Shown here one piece after another: positions 43,616 through 52,385 of a DNA stretch of 64,000 nt; the first letter of the stretch is position 1; each line of letters starts with the position of its first letter. Below the pieces are notes generated by a model, which saw only the letters and a list, made by a program, of their open reading frames with translations, was not told where the DNA came from and did no database searches. The translations under genes and the position numbers were made by a program. The DNA comes from JAUSIF01 sp040901465 (lineage in GTDB: Bacteria; Pseudomonadota; Alphaproteobacteria; Rhizobiales; Xanthobacteraceae), in contig JBBDYN010000053.1 in NCBI GenBank assembly GCA_040901465.1, positions 124,001-188,000 on the forward strand. Reading direction: 5' to 3'.

Positions 43616-44167
43616 ATGAATTCAAACCCGATTGAGACCTTCCACGGCACCACGATCGTGTCCGTCCGCAAGGGGAGCAAAGTCGCCATCGGCGGCGACG
43701 GCCAGGTGACGTTCGGGCAGACGATCGTCAAGGCAAATGCCAAGAAGGTGCGTCGGCTCGACAATGGCGAAGTGATCGGCGGCTTCGCGGGCGCGACCGC
43801 GGACGCGTTGACCCTGTTCGACCGGCTGGAGAAAAAACTCGAGGAGCACCGCGGCCAGCTCGCTCGCGCCTGCGTCGAGCTCGCCAAGGACTGGCGCACG
43901 GACCGCTATCTGCGTCGGCTCGATGCCATGATGCTCGTGGCCGACAAGGAAGTGAGCCTGTTGCTCGCCGGCACAGGCGACGTGCTAGAGCCCGAGAACG
44001 GCATTGCCGGTATCGGCTCGGGCGGGCCGTATGCGCTCGCAGCCGCGCGCGCGCTTGTCGAATCGGATCTCGACGCCGAGGCAATCGTCAGGAAGAGCCT
44101 CGATATCGCAGCGGATATCTGCATCTACACCAATCGCAACGTCGTCGTGGAGACGGTCGGAAAGTGA
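43616..44167 (+). CDS. hslV: ATP-dependent protease subunit HslV (ClpQ)
   Basis: The proteolytic subunit of the HslUV heat-shock protease, a dodecameric proteasome-like ring. It is 183 residues. A short propeptide precedes the catalytic N-terminal threonine, probably Thr12 (HGTTIVSV), as in other Rhizobiales. GDGQVTFGQTIVKANAKKVRRL, GFAGATADALTLFDRLE and GIGSGGPYALAAARALVE are conserved. Its stop overlaps a GTG six bases before the hslU ATG. It diverges from hisB. Confidence 0.97.
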   Translation: MNSNPIETFHGTTIVSVRKGSKVAIGGDGQVTFGQTIVKANAKKVRRLDNGEVIGGFAGATADALTLFDRLEKKLEEHRGQLARACVELAKDWRTDRYLRRLDAMMLVADKEVSLLLAGTGDVLEPENGIAGIGSGGPYALAAARALVESDLDAEAIVRKSLDIAADICIYTNRNVVVETVGK

Positions 44168-44169
44168 GC

Positions 44170-45486
44170 ATGAATAATTTTTCGCCGCGCGAGATCGTCT
44201 CGGAGCTTGACCGCTACATCGTCGGCCAGAAGGACGCCAAGCGCGCGGTCGCGATCGCGCTGCGCAACCGCTGGCGCCGGCTGCAGCTCGACGACAAGCT
44301 GCGCGAGGAAGTGCTGCCGAAGAACATCCTGATGATCGGCCCGACCGGAATCGGAAAGACCGAGATTTCGCGGCGGCTCGCCAAGCTTGCGGGCGCACCG
44401 TTTCTCAAGGTCGAAGCCACAAAATTCACCGAGGTCGGATACGTCGGACGCGACGTGGAATCGATCATTCGCGATCTTGTCGAGATCGGCGTCGCGCTCG
44501 TGCGCGAGCAGAAGCGCCGCGACGTGCAGGCGAAGGCGCATCTCGCCGCAGAGGAGCGAGTGCTCGACGCGCTCGTCGGTCCGGGCGCGGGCGCGGCCAC
44601 GCGCGAAAGCTTCCGCCGCAAGCTGCGCTCGGGCGAGATCGACGACAAGGAAATTGAAATCGAGCTGCAAGGCGGCGGTGGCGGCGGCATGCCGATGTTC
44701 GAGATTCCCGGCATGCCAGGCGCGCAAATGGGCGCGATCTCGATCGGCGACATGCTTGGCAAGGCGCTCGGCGGACAGAAGCGCACGCGCCGCCTCAACG
44801 TGAGCGAGGCGCACCCGCTTCTACTCGCGCAGGAATCCGACAAGCTGCTCGATCAGGACGCGCTCGTGCAGGAAGCGATCCGCACGGTCGAGAACAACGG
44901 CATCGTTTTTCTCGACGAGATCGACAAGATTTGCGCGGCCCGCGACGGCGTGCGCATTGGTGGCGACGTGAGCCGCGAGGGCGTGCAGCGCGATCTCCTG
45001 CCGCTGCTCGAAGGCTCGACGGTCGCGACCAAGCACGGGCCAGTGAAGACCGACCACGTGCTCTTCATCGCGTCGGGCGCGTTCCACGTGGCAAAGCCGT
45101 CGGACTTGCTGCCCGAATTGCAGGGGCGGCTGCCGATCCGCGTGGAACTGCAGCCGCTCACGCGCGACGATTTCCGCCGGATTCTCACGGAAACGGAGGC
45201 GAGCCTCGTGAAGCAGTCGGTGGCACTGCTCGCGACCGAGAAGGTCGATCTCGTGTTCACCGAGGACGCGATCGACGCGATTGCCGACGTCGCGGTCGAG
45301 GTCAATACGAGCCTCGAGAATATCGGGGCGCGGCGGCTGCAGACCGTGATCGAGCGGGTGCTCGACGAGATCAGCTTTTCGGCGACCGACCGCTCGGGGG
45401 AGAAATTCACGATCGACGGCGCTTATGTGCGCGCCCAGGTCGCGGATCTGGCGAAAAACGCCGATCTCTCGCGTTATATCCTCTAA
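44170..45486 (+). CDS. hslU: ATP-dependent protease ATPase subunit HslU (ClpY)
   Basis: The AAA+ unfoldase that feeds HslV. It is 438 residues from the ATG at 44170 (MNNFSPREIVSELDRYIVGQ is the family beginning). Walker A GPTGIGKT is at residues 57-64, and Walker B is in NGIVFLDEIDKI. The I-domain lies between them, and the C-terminal tail ending DLSRYIL is the conserved HslV-activating peptide. A GTG at 44164 overlaps the hslV stop and is an alternative. It converges on the Smr gene with a 4-nt overlap. Confidence 0.97.
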   Translation: MNNFSPREIVSELDRYIVGQKDAKRAVAIALRNRWRRLQLDDKLREEVLPKNILMIGPTGIGKTEISRRLAKLAGAPFLKVEATKFTEVGYVGRDVESIIRDLVEIGVALVREQKRRDVQAKAHLAAEERVLDALVGPGAGAATRESFRRKLRSGEIDDKEIEIELQGGGGGGMPMFEIPGMPGAQMGAISIGDMLGKALGGQKRTRRLNVSEAHPLLLAQESDKLLDQDALVQEAIRTVENNGIVFLDEIDKICAARDGVRIGGDVSREGVQRDLLPLLEGSTVATKHGPVKTDHVLFIASGAFHVAKPSDLLPELQGRLPIRVELQPLTRDDFRRILTETEASLVKQSVALLATEKVDLVFTEDAIDAIADVAVEVNTSLENIGARRLQTVIERVLDEISFSATDRSGEKFTIDGAYVRAQVADLAKNADLSRYIL

Positions 45487-46025
45487 TTGCGCGCGCGCCG
45501 GATGCGCACATAAAGTGCTCCGGCCCCGCCGTGACCGCGGGCCGCTTCCTCGAAGCCGATCACGAGCGTCCGGAATTCCGGCAGCGATAGCCAATGTGGC
45601 ACCTCGCGGCGCAGCGCGCCGCGTTCTCCCTCACGGCGATCCGCGGAGCCCTTCCCGGTAATCACCAGAGCGAGGCCCGCGCCGCGCGCCTGCGCGGACG
45701 CGAGAAACGTCGCGAGCCGCGCGCGCGCTCGCTCAAGCGTCATGCCGTGAAGATCGAGCCGCGCCTCGATCTCGGCGCGGCCGCGGGCGACCCGCTGGCG
45801 GGTCCGGCGATCGAGTTTCGTCAACTGCGGCGGGGCTTTGAGTGGAGGCGGCGGCGTGGGGTCGGGTTTGGGCGGCTGCTTGCGGGCCGGCGCGGGTTCC
45901 GCGACCGGCTCGGCGGCGGCCGCTTCCGACCCGCGCGCGCGTAAAGGCTTGATCGATTTCTTGATTTCGTCCCAGAGCACGCGGTCCTCGGGGGCGAGCC
46001 CGCGCGGCCCTCGCCCGGCGCTCAT
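45483..46025 (-). CDS. Smr domain protein
   Basis: A 180-residue protein with a basic, Pro/Ala-rich N-terminal half and a C-terminal Smr domain (about 90-180). The domain carries LDLHGMTLERARARL, containing the HGxT motif, and LALVITGKGS. Smr domains are small endonuclease folds found in MutS2 and as free proteins; E. coli YdaL-like members nick DNA. The precise role here is unknown. The N-terminus overlaps the mltA stop by 4 nt, so the two are co-translated. Confidence 0.85.
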   Translation of the reverse strand: MSAGRGPRGLAPEDRVLWDEIKKSIKPLRARGSEAAAAEPVAEPAPARKQPPKPDPTPPPPLKAPPQLTKLDRRTRQRVARGRAEIEARLDLHGMTLERARARLATFLASAQARGAGLALVITGKGSADRREGERGALRREVPHWLSLPEFRTLVIGFEEAARGHGGAGALYVRIRRARN

Positions 46026-47269
46026 CGCTTCGGCCGTTTCGGCGGCAGCGGCACGTCGGCGACACGGGCCGGATCGGCCGAGCGCGGCACCAGCATGAAG
46101 AATTTTCCCGGATGGCGGAGCCGGCCGGCGACCGCGCCGGCTTCGATCCCGGCGCCGAAATAGATGTCGGCGCGGGCAGGTCCGACGATCGCGCCGCCGG
46201 TGTCCTGCGCGAGCATGAGCCGCCGGAACGGCGCGAGTTCGCTTTCGCGCTCAAGCGGCAGCTCGGCCTCGATCCAGAACGGCGTGCCATAGACATGAAT
46301 CGAGCGGTCGACTGCGATCGAGCGATCGCGGGTGAGCGACACGCCCTGCGCACCGATCGGCTCGGCGTCGGGTCCAAGCTCGCTTACTTCGCGGAAGAAA
46401 ACATAGGAGCGATTCATCCGCATCAGCTCGCGGCCCTCTTCCGCATGCTCGGAAATGTACGTCCGGATCTTGTCCATCGACATTTCCTCCGCGGGCACGA
46501 TCCCGCGCTCGATCAATACGCGCCCGACCGCAAGATAAGGATGTCCGTTCTGGGCTGCATAGTTGATGCGCAGGAGCTTCCCGTCGCGCAGCCGCACGCG
46601 CGCCGAGCCCTGAATGTGGGTAAAGAACGCGTCGATCTCGTCATTGACCCAGCAGATTTCGAGATCGCGGCCGGCAAGCGCGCCGTTCTCGATCGCCGTC
46701 CGGTCGTAAAATGCAGCAATCCGGCCCGCCTTGTGCGTTCCAGCCTTGGTTCGCGTCGAGGCGGAGGCGCGCGAGGGACTCTTGATCTTGGAAGCGCCCG
46801 GCGGTTTCGTCACGAGCTCGGGCGGCCTGCGATAGATCGGAATCGCAAATCCCTTGCCCGGTGTCCGGCTCCCCTCAATCTCGGGCTCGTAGTAGCCCGT
46901 CAGAAAGCCTTCGTTCTCGCCGATCTTGGAAATGCGCACCGGGCGGAAATTCTGCTCGAAGAAGACACGCGCGGTCTCGGCGCCGACCGGCTCCTTCAAG
47001 AGCGAGGCCCGTTCGCAAGGCTCGCGCAGCGCGCGCTCGAGCGGCTTGACGTCCATCTTCACGGTTCGCCGGCGCAGGATCGGCTCGCAGCTATTTTGGA
47101 ACGTCAGGAAGGCAACGGCGTGATCGTCCTCGAGCCATCCGTTCAGATCGGCGAAAAAGGCAGGCTCAAGCTCCGTGTTCGGAATGCGAAGCGGCTTCGC
47201 CGCCGCGAGCGGCACCGCTGCAAAAAGAAGTGCGGCTACGCACATCGCGACGGTGCGTGCGATCATCAT
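46022..47269 (-). CDS. mltA: Membrane-bound lytic transglycosylase A
   Basis: A peptidoglycan lytic transglycosylase. It is 415 residues from the ATG at 47269, with a Sec signal peptide (about 1-24, ending PLAAA). The MltA domain contains GFLTGYYEPEIEGSRTP and the C-terminal 3D domain contains AQDTGGAIVGPARADIYFG, with the Asp residues of the catalytic site. No lipobox is seen, so it is probably periplasmic rather than lipidated. It lies 7 bp downstream of the Tim44-domain gene, suggesting coupled expression. Confidence 0.94.
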   Translation of the reverse strand: MMIARTVAMCVAALLFAAVPLAAAKPLRIPNTELEPAFFADLNGWLEDDHAVAFLTFQNSCEPILRRRTVKMDVKPLERALREPCERASLLKEPVGAETARVFFEQNFRPVRISKIGENEGFLTGYYEPEIEGSRTPGKGFAIPIYRRPPELVTKPPGASKIKSPSRASASTRTKAGTHKAGRIAAFYDRTAIENGALAGRDLEICWVNDEIDAFFTHIQGSARVRLRDGKLLRINYAAQNGHPYLAVGRVLIERGIVPAEEMSMDKIRTYISEHAEEGRELMRMNRSYVFFREVSELGPDAEPIGAQGVSLTRDRSIAVDRSIHVYGTPFWIEAELPLERESELAPFRRLMLAQDTGGAIVGPARADIYFGAGIEAGAVAGRLRHPGKFFMLVPRSADPARVADVPLPPKRPKR

Positions 47270-47276
47270 CACGAAT

Positions 47277-48005
47277 TCAGGCTGAAGAGGCCTCGGTCGC
47301 GAGCAGCTTCCAATTCGGATCGCGCGCACCGACCTCGCGCGCAAAGGTCCAGATGTCGGTCACATCCGTCACGCGGTCGGGGCTGCCTTCGACGACTTCG
47401 CCTTTTCGATCGCGGGTCGCGGAAATGAGCTGCGACACGAAGCGAATCGTAACCTGCGCCGACCGGCCTTTGAGCTCGGCGCCGGTAATGTCCGCCTTGT
47501 CGACGGCGACGAAGCGCGACTCCATGGTCTCGCCGCGATTCTCGCGCTCGGCAATCGCGGAGGCGAAGCCGTCGAATACGTCCTTGGCGAGCAAATTCTT
47601 GAGCGTGCGGCGATCCCCTTCGGCAAAGGCCGTGACGATCATCTCATAGGCGGTCTTGGCTCCGGCGAGAAAGTGGCGCGCGTCGAAATCGCGGTCGGCC
47701 TTGACGATATCGTCGAGCCCGGCCGCCAGCGCGGATCCGGGTTCGGCAATGCCTGCCCAGCTTTCCGCAGTCGGGGCGCTCGCGTCGAGGTCGGTGCGCG
47801 GAGAGGCTTCGGCGCTCCGGTTCGGGAGCGGCACAATCTTATCCCGGCTCGCGGGCGCTTTCGCCGTATCGCGCGCGGAATAGGGATCGTACGGCGGCCG
47901 CTCGCGCCCCGTGCGCTGGCCCAGCACGTTCCGCAAGCGCGCGAAGATGAAGATGGCGAGCGCGAGAAAGATGATCGTATAAATGTCGAACACTGGGGCG
48001 CTCAT
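47277..48005 (-). CDS. Tim44 domain membrane protein
   Basis: A 242-residue protein with one N-terminal transmembrane helix (about 7-24, MSAPVFDIYTIIFLALAIFIF) and a C-terminal Tim44/TimA-like domain (about 105-242). Mitochondrial Tim44 anchors Hsp70 at the protein import channel. The bacterial homologues are membrane-linked and their function is not settled. The middle region (about 40-95) is charged and low in complexity. Gene order here, Tim44-mltA-Smr in one direction and secB in the other, is common in Rhizobiales. Confidence 0.85.
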   Translation of the reverse strand: MSAPVFDIYTIIFLALAIFIFARLRNVLGQRTGRERPPYDPYSARDTAKAPASRDKIVPLPNRSAEASPRTDLDASAPTAESWAGIAEPGSALAAGLDDIVKADRDFDARHFLAGAKTAYEMIVTAFAEGDRRTLKNLLAKDVFDGFASAIAERENRGETMESRFVAVDKADITGAELKGRSAQVTIRFVSQLISATRDRKGEVVEGSPDRVTDVTDIWTFAREVGARDPNWKLLATEASSA

Positions 48006-48283
48006 CGCTCGGCCGGTTGCGATTGACCGCGCCAGACGGGCGGCCGACCGCCATGGGCGCATTCCGCTTGCATATGGGGCTGCGCGCGCTCAATCCAAGT
48101 CAAGCCGCGCGCCCGCCAGCCCGAAACTAGACGATCCGGCGGATTAGGCCAACCGATGCATGGCCGTCAGCCGTCAATTCCCCGTGGTTGCTGTTCTTGT
48201 TCCCTGGCCCCAACCATGATAGCGACGGCCGCCTGCCGCACTTCCGGCGGATTTTCTTCCCCCTTACGGCCGCGGAGACTGGC
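48006..48283. other. 278-bp divergent intergenic region, Tim44 gene/secB
   Basis: The shared region between two divergent starts must contain both promoters, but I found no pair of -35 and -10 boxes that I trust. No RNA gene or protein frame is supported. Confidence 0.3.
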
Positions 48284-48760
48284 ATGAATTCGCCCATTGA
48301 AGGGGCTGGCGAGAAGGCCGCGTCCCTGAATGTGCTCGCCCAGTACATCAAGGACCTGTCATTCGAGAATCCGAACGCGCCGAATTTCACCCTGCGGCCC
48401 GACCAGGCGCCGGCGCTGAACGTTCAGATCAACGTTAACGCAAAGCCTCTGTCCCAGACCGATTTCGAGGTCGAACTCACGATCGAAGGCCGGGCCGAGG
48501 TCGAGAAGTTGGTGATGTTCGCGATCGAGGTCGTCTATGCGGGCGTGTTCCGCATTCAGAACGTTCCCCAGGAAAGCACGCACGCGCTGGTGCTGATCGA
48601 ATGCCCGCGGCTCCTGTTTCCGTTCGCGCGTCAGATCGTCGCCGACACCGTGCGTGACGGCGGCTTTCCGCCCTTAATGCTCGATCCGGTCGATTTCGCC
48701 GCGCTCTACCGGCAGCGCATGGCGCAGCAGGGTCAGCAGCCGTCGTCACAACCCAACTGA
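48284..48760 (+). CDS. secB: Protein-export chaperone SecB
   Basis: A tetrameric chaperone that keeps precursor proteins unfolded and passes them to SecA. It is 158 residues. LAQYIKDLSFENPNAP, VELTIEGRAEVEKLVMFAIEVVYAGVFRI and the C-terminal CPRLLFPFARQIVADTVRDGGFPPLMLDPVDFAALY are strongly conserved. An ATG at 48284 fits the family start better than an upstream in-frame ATG. It is convergent with dnaQ (8 bp between stop codons). Confidence 0.97.
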   Translation: MNSPIEGAGEKAASLNVLAQYIKDLSFENPNAPNFTLRPDQAPALNVQINVNAKPLSQTDFEVELTIEGRAEVEKLVMFAIEVVYAGVFRIQNVPQESTHALVLIECPRLLFPFARQIVADTVRDGGFPPLMLDPVDFAALYRQRMAQQGQQPSSQPN

Positions 48761-48768
48761 TTTTTCAA

Positions 48769-49482
48769 TCAGTTCTTGGGCGACACGTCGATTTCGCCGC
48801 CGGCGAGATAATCCGTCCAGATCGCATCAACGCCGAGATCGGCGACGAAGCGCAGATGGGCTTCACGCTCGGTGGCCGTGAGCAGGGATGGCAGCGGCGC
48901 CGGGCGCGAGCGGCTCGCCGCCGTCACCGCGGCGGTGGCGATCGCCTCCTCGACGAGGCCGAGACGAGCCTGACGGCCTCCAACAAGCTCGGCATAGACT
49001 TCCGCCAACAACTCCGCATCGAGCAGCGCACCGTGCTTGGTGCGCCGGCTGTTGTCGATGCCATATCGCACGCAGAGGTCATCGAGCCGGTTGGGACCGC
49101 CAGGATGCCGGCGGCGGGCGAGGGTCAGCGTGTCGACCGCGCGTTCGCGCGGCAGCGTCGGCCTCTTGCAGCGATCCAGCTCGGCGTTGAGAAACGCGAG
49201 ATCGAAGCCTGCATTGTGGATCACCAGCGTCGCATCGCCGAGAAAGCCGACAAGATCGTCGGCAACGTCGGCGAAACGTGGCTTGTCGGCGAGAAATTCC
49301 AGGGTCAGGCCGTGCACGGCTTGCGCCTCGGGCGGCATGTCGCGCTCGGGATCGAGATACGCGTGGTACGTCGCACCGCTCGGGATCCGGTTCACGAGTT
49401 CGACGCAGCCGATCTCGACCACGCGATGGCCCTGATACGGATCGAGGCCCGTCGTTTCGGTGTCGAGGACGATTTCGCGCAT
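48769..49482 (-). CDS. dnaQ: DNA polymerase III epsilon subunit (proofreading exonuclease)
   Basis: The 3'-5' proofreading subunit of the replicative polymerase. It is 237 residues. Exo motif I VLDTETTGLDP is at residues 5-15 with Asp7 and Glu9. Exo II is in LVIHNAGFDLAFLNAEL, and Exo III is in RTKHGALLDAELLAEVY with the His-x5-Asp arrangement. Last gene of the overlapping minus-strand operon ppsR-maf-aroE-coaE-dnaQ, which starts at the putative origin. Confidence 0.96.
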   Translation of the reverse strand: MREIVLDTETTGLDPYQGHRVVEIGCVELVNRIPSGATYHAYLDPERDMPPEAQAVHGLTLEFLADKPRFADVADDLVGFLGDATLVIHNAGFDLAFLNAELDRCKRPTLPRERAVDTLTLARRRHPGGPNRLDDLCVRYGIDNSRRTKHGALLDAELLAEVYAELVGGRQARLGLVEEAIATAAVTAASRSRPAPLPSLLTATEREAHLRFVADLGVDAIWTDYLAGGEIDVSPKN

Positions 49483-49496
49483 TCTCTTTTCCTACA

Positions 49497-50102
49497 TTAA
49501 TTCCGGCGCGCGGGCACGCCCTGCTCGGCCACTTGCTTCAGGATCGCCCGAACGTCGGTGCGCGCCGCATCGAAGCCGCGGCTCGTATCGATCAGGAAAT
49601 CGGCGCGGCGGCGCTTTTCCGAATCGGACATTTGCCGCGCCAGCATGGCGCGGAATCTTTCCTCTGTCATGTTCGGCCGCGCGAAGAGGCGCGTGCGCTG
49701 AACGTCAGCTGGCGCCGTGACCACGACCACCGCGTCGACCCGCTCGCCGCCGCCGGTCTCCAACAGCAATGGCGTGTTCAGGACTGCAACACGGGCGCCG
49801 CTCGCCTTCGCGTCCGCACGAAATTTCTCCTCGGCGGCGCGTACGAGCGGATGCACGATCGCTTCGAGCTTGGCCAGGGCCTCTGGTTTGTCGAAAACTT
49901 TCGCCGCAAGGCGTTCGCGATCTACACGGCCCATGCTGACGGTGCCCGGGAACGCCGCTTCGATCAGCGGCGCGGCTTCGCCGTCATAGAGGCGATGCAC
50001 GACGCCGTCGGCATCGAAGACCGGAATCCCCTCCTCCGCGAACATACCGGCGGTCGCGGATTTCCCCATGGCCGCGGAGCCGGTGAGCCCGAGCACGATC
50101 AT
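49497..50102 (-). CDS. coaE: Dephospho-CoA kinase
   Basis: The last step of coenzyme A synthesis. It is 201 residues. The P-loop GLTGSAAMGKSATAGMFAEEGIPVFDADGVVHRLY is diagnostic, followed by EAIVHPLVRAAEEKF and a thymidylate-kinase-like lid. It overlaps aroE by 4 nt and lies 14 bp before dnaQ. The P-loop reads GSAAMGKS, and the usual Ile or Thr before the Gly is replaced by Met, a small deviation that should not affect activity. Confidence 0.95.
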   Translation of the reverse strand: MIVLGLTGSAAMGKSATAGMFAEEGIPVFDADGVVHRLYDGEAAPLIEAAFPGTVSMGRVDRERLAAKVFDKPEALAKLEAIVHPLVRAAEEKFRADAKASGARVAVLNTPLLLETGGGERVDAVVVVTAPADVQRTRLFARPNMTEERFRAMLARQMSDSEKRRRADFLIDTSRGFDAARTDVRAILKQVAEQGVPARRN

Positions 50103-50944
50103 GAGCGCGTCTTCACGCCGAGGTCGGCGAGCAAGGCGGCTCGAAGCCCCGGCGTCACGCTCGGCCGCACGCCGAACCAGCGCTCGAAGGCCGGAACCGC
50201 CTGGTGCAGGAGCATGCCCAGACCATCGACCGTGCGCAGGCCGCGCGCGCGGGCGGCCGCAAGCAAAGGCGTCTCGAGCGGCACGTATACGATGTCGTAG
50301 ACAACTGCACCGTCCTGCATCGGCGCGAGATCGATTTCGAGCGGCGGCTGGCCGGTCATGCCAAGTGTCGTCGCGTTAACCAGGAGATCGGCGTCCTCCA
50401 GCCACTCCGGCAATTCATTGAGAGAGGCGGGCGTGACGCGGTCGCCGAGCTCGGCCGCGATCGCCTCGGCGCGGGCGCGCGTGCGGTTGATCACGACGAC
50501 GCGCCCGAGGCCGCGCTGCAGGAGGCCAAAAACAACGGCGCGCGCGCCGCCACCGGCGCCGAGCACGACGGTCTGCTCCGCCGCTACGTCCCAGTCGGGC
50601 GATCGTTCGTCGAGATTGGCGAGAAAACCGTAGACGTCGGTGTTGGTGCCGGCGAGCCGGCCATCCTCGAGCCAGAGAGTGTTCGCGACCTTGAGCGCCG
50701 CAGCGACCGGCTCGGCGCGGGCGAGCGCCCGAAACGCAGCTTCCTTGTACGGCACGGTCACGTTCGCGCCGACGAGGCCGCTCGTCGCGAAGTTCCTGAG
50801 GAACGTGCGGATCTTCTCCGGCGGCACGTCCTCGCGCGTGTAGTCGCCGTCGATGTTATGCTCATTCAGCCAATAGCGGTGGATCACCGGCGAGCGCGAA
50901 TGCGCCACGGGATGGCCGATGACGCCGGCACGGCGGCTGCTCAC
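50099..50944 (-). CDS. aroE: Shikimate dehydrogenase (NADP+)
   Basis: The fourth step of the shikimate pathway. It is 281 residues. The substrate-binding start HPVAHSRSPVIHRYWL is conserved, the catalytic Lys is in GANVTVPYKEAAFRAL, and the Rossmann motif GAGGGARAVVFGLL binds NADP. NATTLGM and the C-terminal LGMLLHQAVPAFERWFG are also conserved. It overlaps maf and coaE by 4 nt at either end, so it is tightly coupled in the origin-side operon. Confidence 0.96.
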   Translation of the reverse strand: MSSRRAGVIGHPVAHSRSPVIHRYWLNEHNIDGDYTREDVPPEKIRTFLRNFATSGLVGANVTVPYKEAAFRALARAEPVAAALKVANTLWLEDGRLAGTNTDVYGFLANLDERSPDWDVAAEQTVVLGAGGGARAVVFGLLQRGLGRVVVINRTRARAEAIAAELGDRVTPASLNELPEWLEDADLLVNATTLGMTGQPPLEIDLAPMQDGAVVYDIVYVPLETPLLAAARARGLRTVDGLGMLLHQAVPAFERWFGVRPSVTPGLRAALLADLGVKTRS

Positions 50945-51540
50945 GGCAGGAGCCCCACTTGGCGGAAATGGGCGAGCAACGGCAGCATCGGCAGTCCGAG
51001 CACGGTGAAATGGTCGCCTTCGATCTTTTCGAACAGGTGTACGCCGAAGCCTTCGAGCTGATAGGCGCCGACGCTTGACGTCACGCTTTCGCCAGCGGCG
51101 GAAAGATAAGCATCGAGAAACATGTCTGAAAGCGGCCGCATGGAAAGCCGCGCGGTCGCTACCGCCTCAAAGACGATCTTACCTTCGCGGGCGAGAGCCG
51201 CCGCCGAGTGGAGTGCGTGGGTGCGGCCGGCGAGCTCCAGCAATTGCGCGCGCGCTGCGGCGACGGATACAGGCTTGGAAAAGCGCAGGTCGCCGAGCAC
51301 GAGCGTCTGATCGGCGCCGAGCACGATGCCGGCGCGGCGGCGGGCGACCGCAAGCGCCTTCTCGCGCGCAAGCACGAGAGCAGCGGCTTCAGGCCCGGTG
51401 TCCTTCGACGATGCCTCGACCGCGCGCTCGGCGATATTGGCGGGATCGACCGCTACCGCAATGCCGGCTGCCTCCAGGAGCTTGCGGCGGACCTCGCTCT
51501 TCGACGCGAGCACCAGCGGTTCGCCGCGCCAGAGCTTCAT
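50941..51540 (-). CDS. Maf-like nucleoside triphosphate pyrophosphatase
   Basis: A 199-residue Maf family protein from the ATG at 51540. LVLASKSEVRRKLLEAAGIAV, the VLGADQTLVL motif and AYQLEGFGVHLFEKIEGDHFTVLGLPM are conserved. Maf proteins hydrolyse non-canonical or canonical NTPs such as dTTP/UTP and are linked to septum formation. The subtype cannot be assigned reliably. It overlaps ppsR and aroE by 4 nt at each end. Longer in-frame extensions upstream would overlap ppsR. Confidence 0.92.
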   Translation of the reverse strand: MKLWRGEPLVLASKSEVRRKLLEAAGIAVAVDPANIAERAVEASSKDTGPEAAALVLAREKALAVARRRAGIVLGADQTLVLGDLRFSKPVSVAAARAQLLELAGRTHALHSAAALAREGKIVFEAVATARLSMRPLSDMFLDAYLSAAGESVTSSVGAYQLEGFGVHLFEKIEGDHFTVLGLPMLPLLAHFRQVGLLP

Positions 51541-52385
51541 GGAGCGACCGTGGCGCCGCGCCGGCGCTCCTGCAGCAATGCGATCACAGCGGCAGCGGTC
51601 TCCTCGATCGAGCGGCGCGTCACGTCGATCACCGGCCAGCCGTGCTTGGCGCAAAGTCGCTTCGAGAAGGCGATTTCCTCGGAGACCGCCTGACGATCCA
51701 CATAAGACGAGTCCGGCTGCGCCGCGTTGATCCCGATCAGCCGGTTCTGCCGCACCTGCACGATCCGTTCTGGGCTCGCGAACAGGCCGATCACGAGCGG
51801 CTTCCTCAGCGTTTCGAGTTGCGCCGACGAACTAATGCCAGGCACGAGCGGCACGTTTGCGGTGCGGATGCCGCGATTGGCGAGATAGATGCTGGTCGGC
51901 GTCTTCGAGGTGCGCGACACGCCGACGAGGACGACCTCGGCCTCTTCCAGATTTTCGAAATGCTGGCCGTCGTCGTGCAGCATCGTGAAGTTCAGCGCGT
52001 CGATGCGACGGAAATATTCGGCGTTCAAGGTGTGCTGGCCCCCGACGCGCGGCGTCGTTTCGGCGCCGAGATAGTTCTGGAACAGGGCGAGGACGGAGGC
52101 GAGCACCGAAAGGCTCGGAAGCCCAAGCTCGCGGCAGCGGCTCTCGATGCGGACGCCCAGCTCACGGTCGACCAGCGTATAAAGTACGACGCCCGGGTTC
52201 TCTTCGATCTCGGCTAAAGCCGCGTCCAGCTGCTTCTGATTGCGCACGAGCGGATAGACATGCTCGATCGGGGCGACCGTCGCGTACTGCGCGGCGGCCG
52301 CGCGGCCGACCGCGAGCAAGGTTTCGCCGGTCGCGTCCGATATAAGGTGCAGGTGGAAATAGCTTCCGGTCGGCTTCTTGGTCAT
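51537..52385 (-). CDS. Pyruvate phosphate dikinase regulatory protein (DUF299)
   Basis: A 282-residue kinase/phosphorylase family protein (PPSR/PDRP). It regulates phosphoenolpyruvate synthase or pyruvate phosphate dikinase by ADP-dependent phosphorylation and phosphate-dependent dephosphorylation. FHLHLISDATGETLLAVGRAA opens the protein, and the P-loop-like GVSRTSKTPTSIYLANRG is diagnostic. The ATG at 52385 is selected. It begins the overlapping operon running left. In Caulobacter the neighbouring gene on the other side of the origin is hemE, as here. Confidence 0.92.
   Translation of the reverse strand: MTKKPTGSYFHLHLISDATGETLLAVGRAAAAQYATVAPIEHVYPLVRNQKQLDAALAEIEENPGVVLYTLVDRELGVRIESRCRELGLPSLSVLASVLALFQNYLGAETTPRVGGQHTLNAEYFRRIDALNFTMLHDDGQHFENLEEAEVVLVGVSRTSKTPTSIYLANRGIRTANVPLVPGISSSAQLETLRKPLVIGLFASPERIVQVRQNRLIGINAAQPDSSYVDRQAVSEEIAFSKRLCAKHGWPVIDVTRRSIEETAAAVIALLQERRRGATVAP

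Noticed and set aside
51541..51654. Upstream extension of maf
   Set aside because: It would overlap ppsR extensively; the ATG at 51540 gives the family start.
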